Below, one piece after another: positions 33,886 to 34,115 of a stretch of 34,115 nucleotides of DNA. The notes below the pieces were generated by a model. That model saw nothing but the letters and a program-made list of their open reading frames with translations. It ran no database searches and had not been told where the DNA came from. The DNA is taken from positions 1 to 34,115 of the forward strand of contig JAADFU010000049.1 in assembly GCA_013152715.1 (NCBI GenBank). Reading direction: 5' to 3'. A program made the translations under genes and the position numbers. The stretch's first letter is position 1; each line of letters begins with the position of its first letter. Origin of the DNA: Calditrichota bacterium (lineage in GTDB: Bacteria; Zhuqueibacterota; Zhuqueibacteria; Thermofontimicrobiales; Thermofontimicrobiaceae).

Positions 33886-34115
33886 GTGTTTTTTCAATTG
33901 ATTTGAATGTCCCCCAAAATCATCAACTCTAATGTGTGATGTGATTCGAAAAATAAAAAAGTTATCTCCGGGGAATAATCTGAAAAAGCTATTTCCCGAA
34001 ATTCACAACTTTATTTCACTTTCTGGACATTTAACTTTTGTTCAACTCCTACCGGAGTTGTCGTCTTTTTGATTTAAACCGTCTAAAAATGTTGAATCCC
34101 TTCGGGATTCAGAGA
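33886..34115. other. Intergenic edge region with palindromic repeats
   Basis: No gene is supported in the last 230 nt. Two short hairpins end the window: CAACTCC-TACC-GGAGTTG at 34043-34060 followed by TCGTCTTTTT, and TGAATCCC-TTC-GGGATTCA at 34093-34111. The first could be a plus-strand terminator, but no plus-strand gene precedes it here. Palindromes of this type are often interspersed REP-like repeats. Confidence 0.5.
34043..34111. repeat. Two short perfect palindromes (REP-like) at the right window edge
   Basis: A 7-bp stem with a 4-nt loop (34043-34060) and an 8-bp stem with a 3-nt loop (34093-34111), 32 nt apart. Their sequences (ACTCC/GGAGT and GAATCCC/GGGATTC) are of the sort that recur between genes in environmental genomes. 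The window has only this copy. Confidence 0.5.

Overview
The window looks like a chromosomal stretch from a Gram-negative bacterium, most likely of the FCB (Fibrobacteres-Chlorobi-Bacteroidetes) neighbourhood, for example a Calditrichota/KSB1-like lineage. This rests on gene content: a CarboxypepD_reg/TonB-dependent outer-membrane receptor next to a large secreted protein with a FlgD/T9SS-like C-terminal sorting domain and a PorV-like barrel, zf-HC2/HEAT-repeat genes, a Rho with the QPKTGKT P-loop, and Shine-Dalgarno-led genes. Several promoters match plain sigma-70 TTGACA-17-TATAAT, unlike the Bacteroidota -7/-33 type. The lineage is inferred, not shown. The window has no rRNA, CRISPR array, IS transposase or tRNA that I could support.

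Region by region. (1) 1-3669, plus strand: sugar-acid block with the 3' end of 6-phosphogluconate dehydrogenase, a gluconate-5-dehydrogenase/KduD-type SDR, a LarA-superfamily nickel-pincer racemase/epimerase homologue with its catalytic residues aligned, and a KDG-kinase-like PfkB gene broken by a frameshift. (2) 4067-8914: M19 dipeptidase, a trypsin-like lipoprotein, a long-type glucose-1-phosphate thymidylyltransferase and a GT-B glycosyltransferase (envelope glycan synthesis). (3) 9147-19288: a secreted M23 peptidase, then a promoter with a strongly folded leader of about 240 nt, then a TonB-dependent receptor, a secreted FN3/FlgD-like protein and a PorV-like protein, closed by a strong terminator. 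(4) 19478-28799: housekeeping genes: folC, a MalK/UgpC-type ATPase, rho, rpmE, DUF1385, prfA, prmC, a phosphomannomutase/phosphoglucomutase and a 42-aa basic protein, ended by a 15-bp bidirectional terminator. (5) 28863-33814, minus strand: a HEAT-repeat exported protein, a zf-HC2 anti-sigma-like protein and an unrecognised all-helical 365-aa protein in the sigma-factor position, then a complete NtrC-type sigma-54 response regulator with its own promoter and terminator. The right edge carries palindromic intergenic repeats.

The most interesting items are the three-hairpin leader at 11661-11909 (candidate cis-regulatory RNA), the unrecognised-protein/anti-sigma/HEAT cassette at 28863-31989 with an unusual inverted repeat inside it, and the LarA homologue in a KDG/gluconate pathway context.
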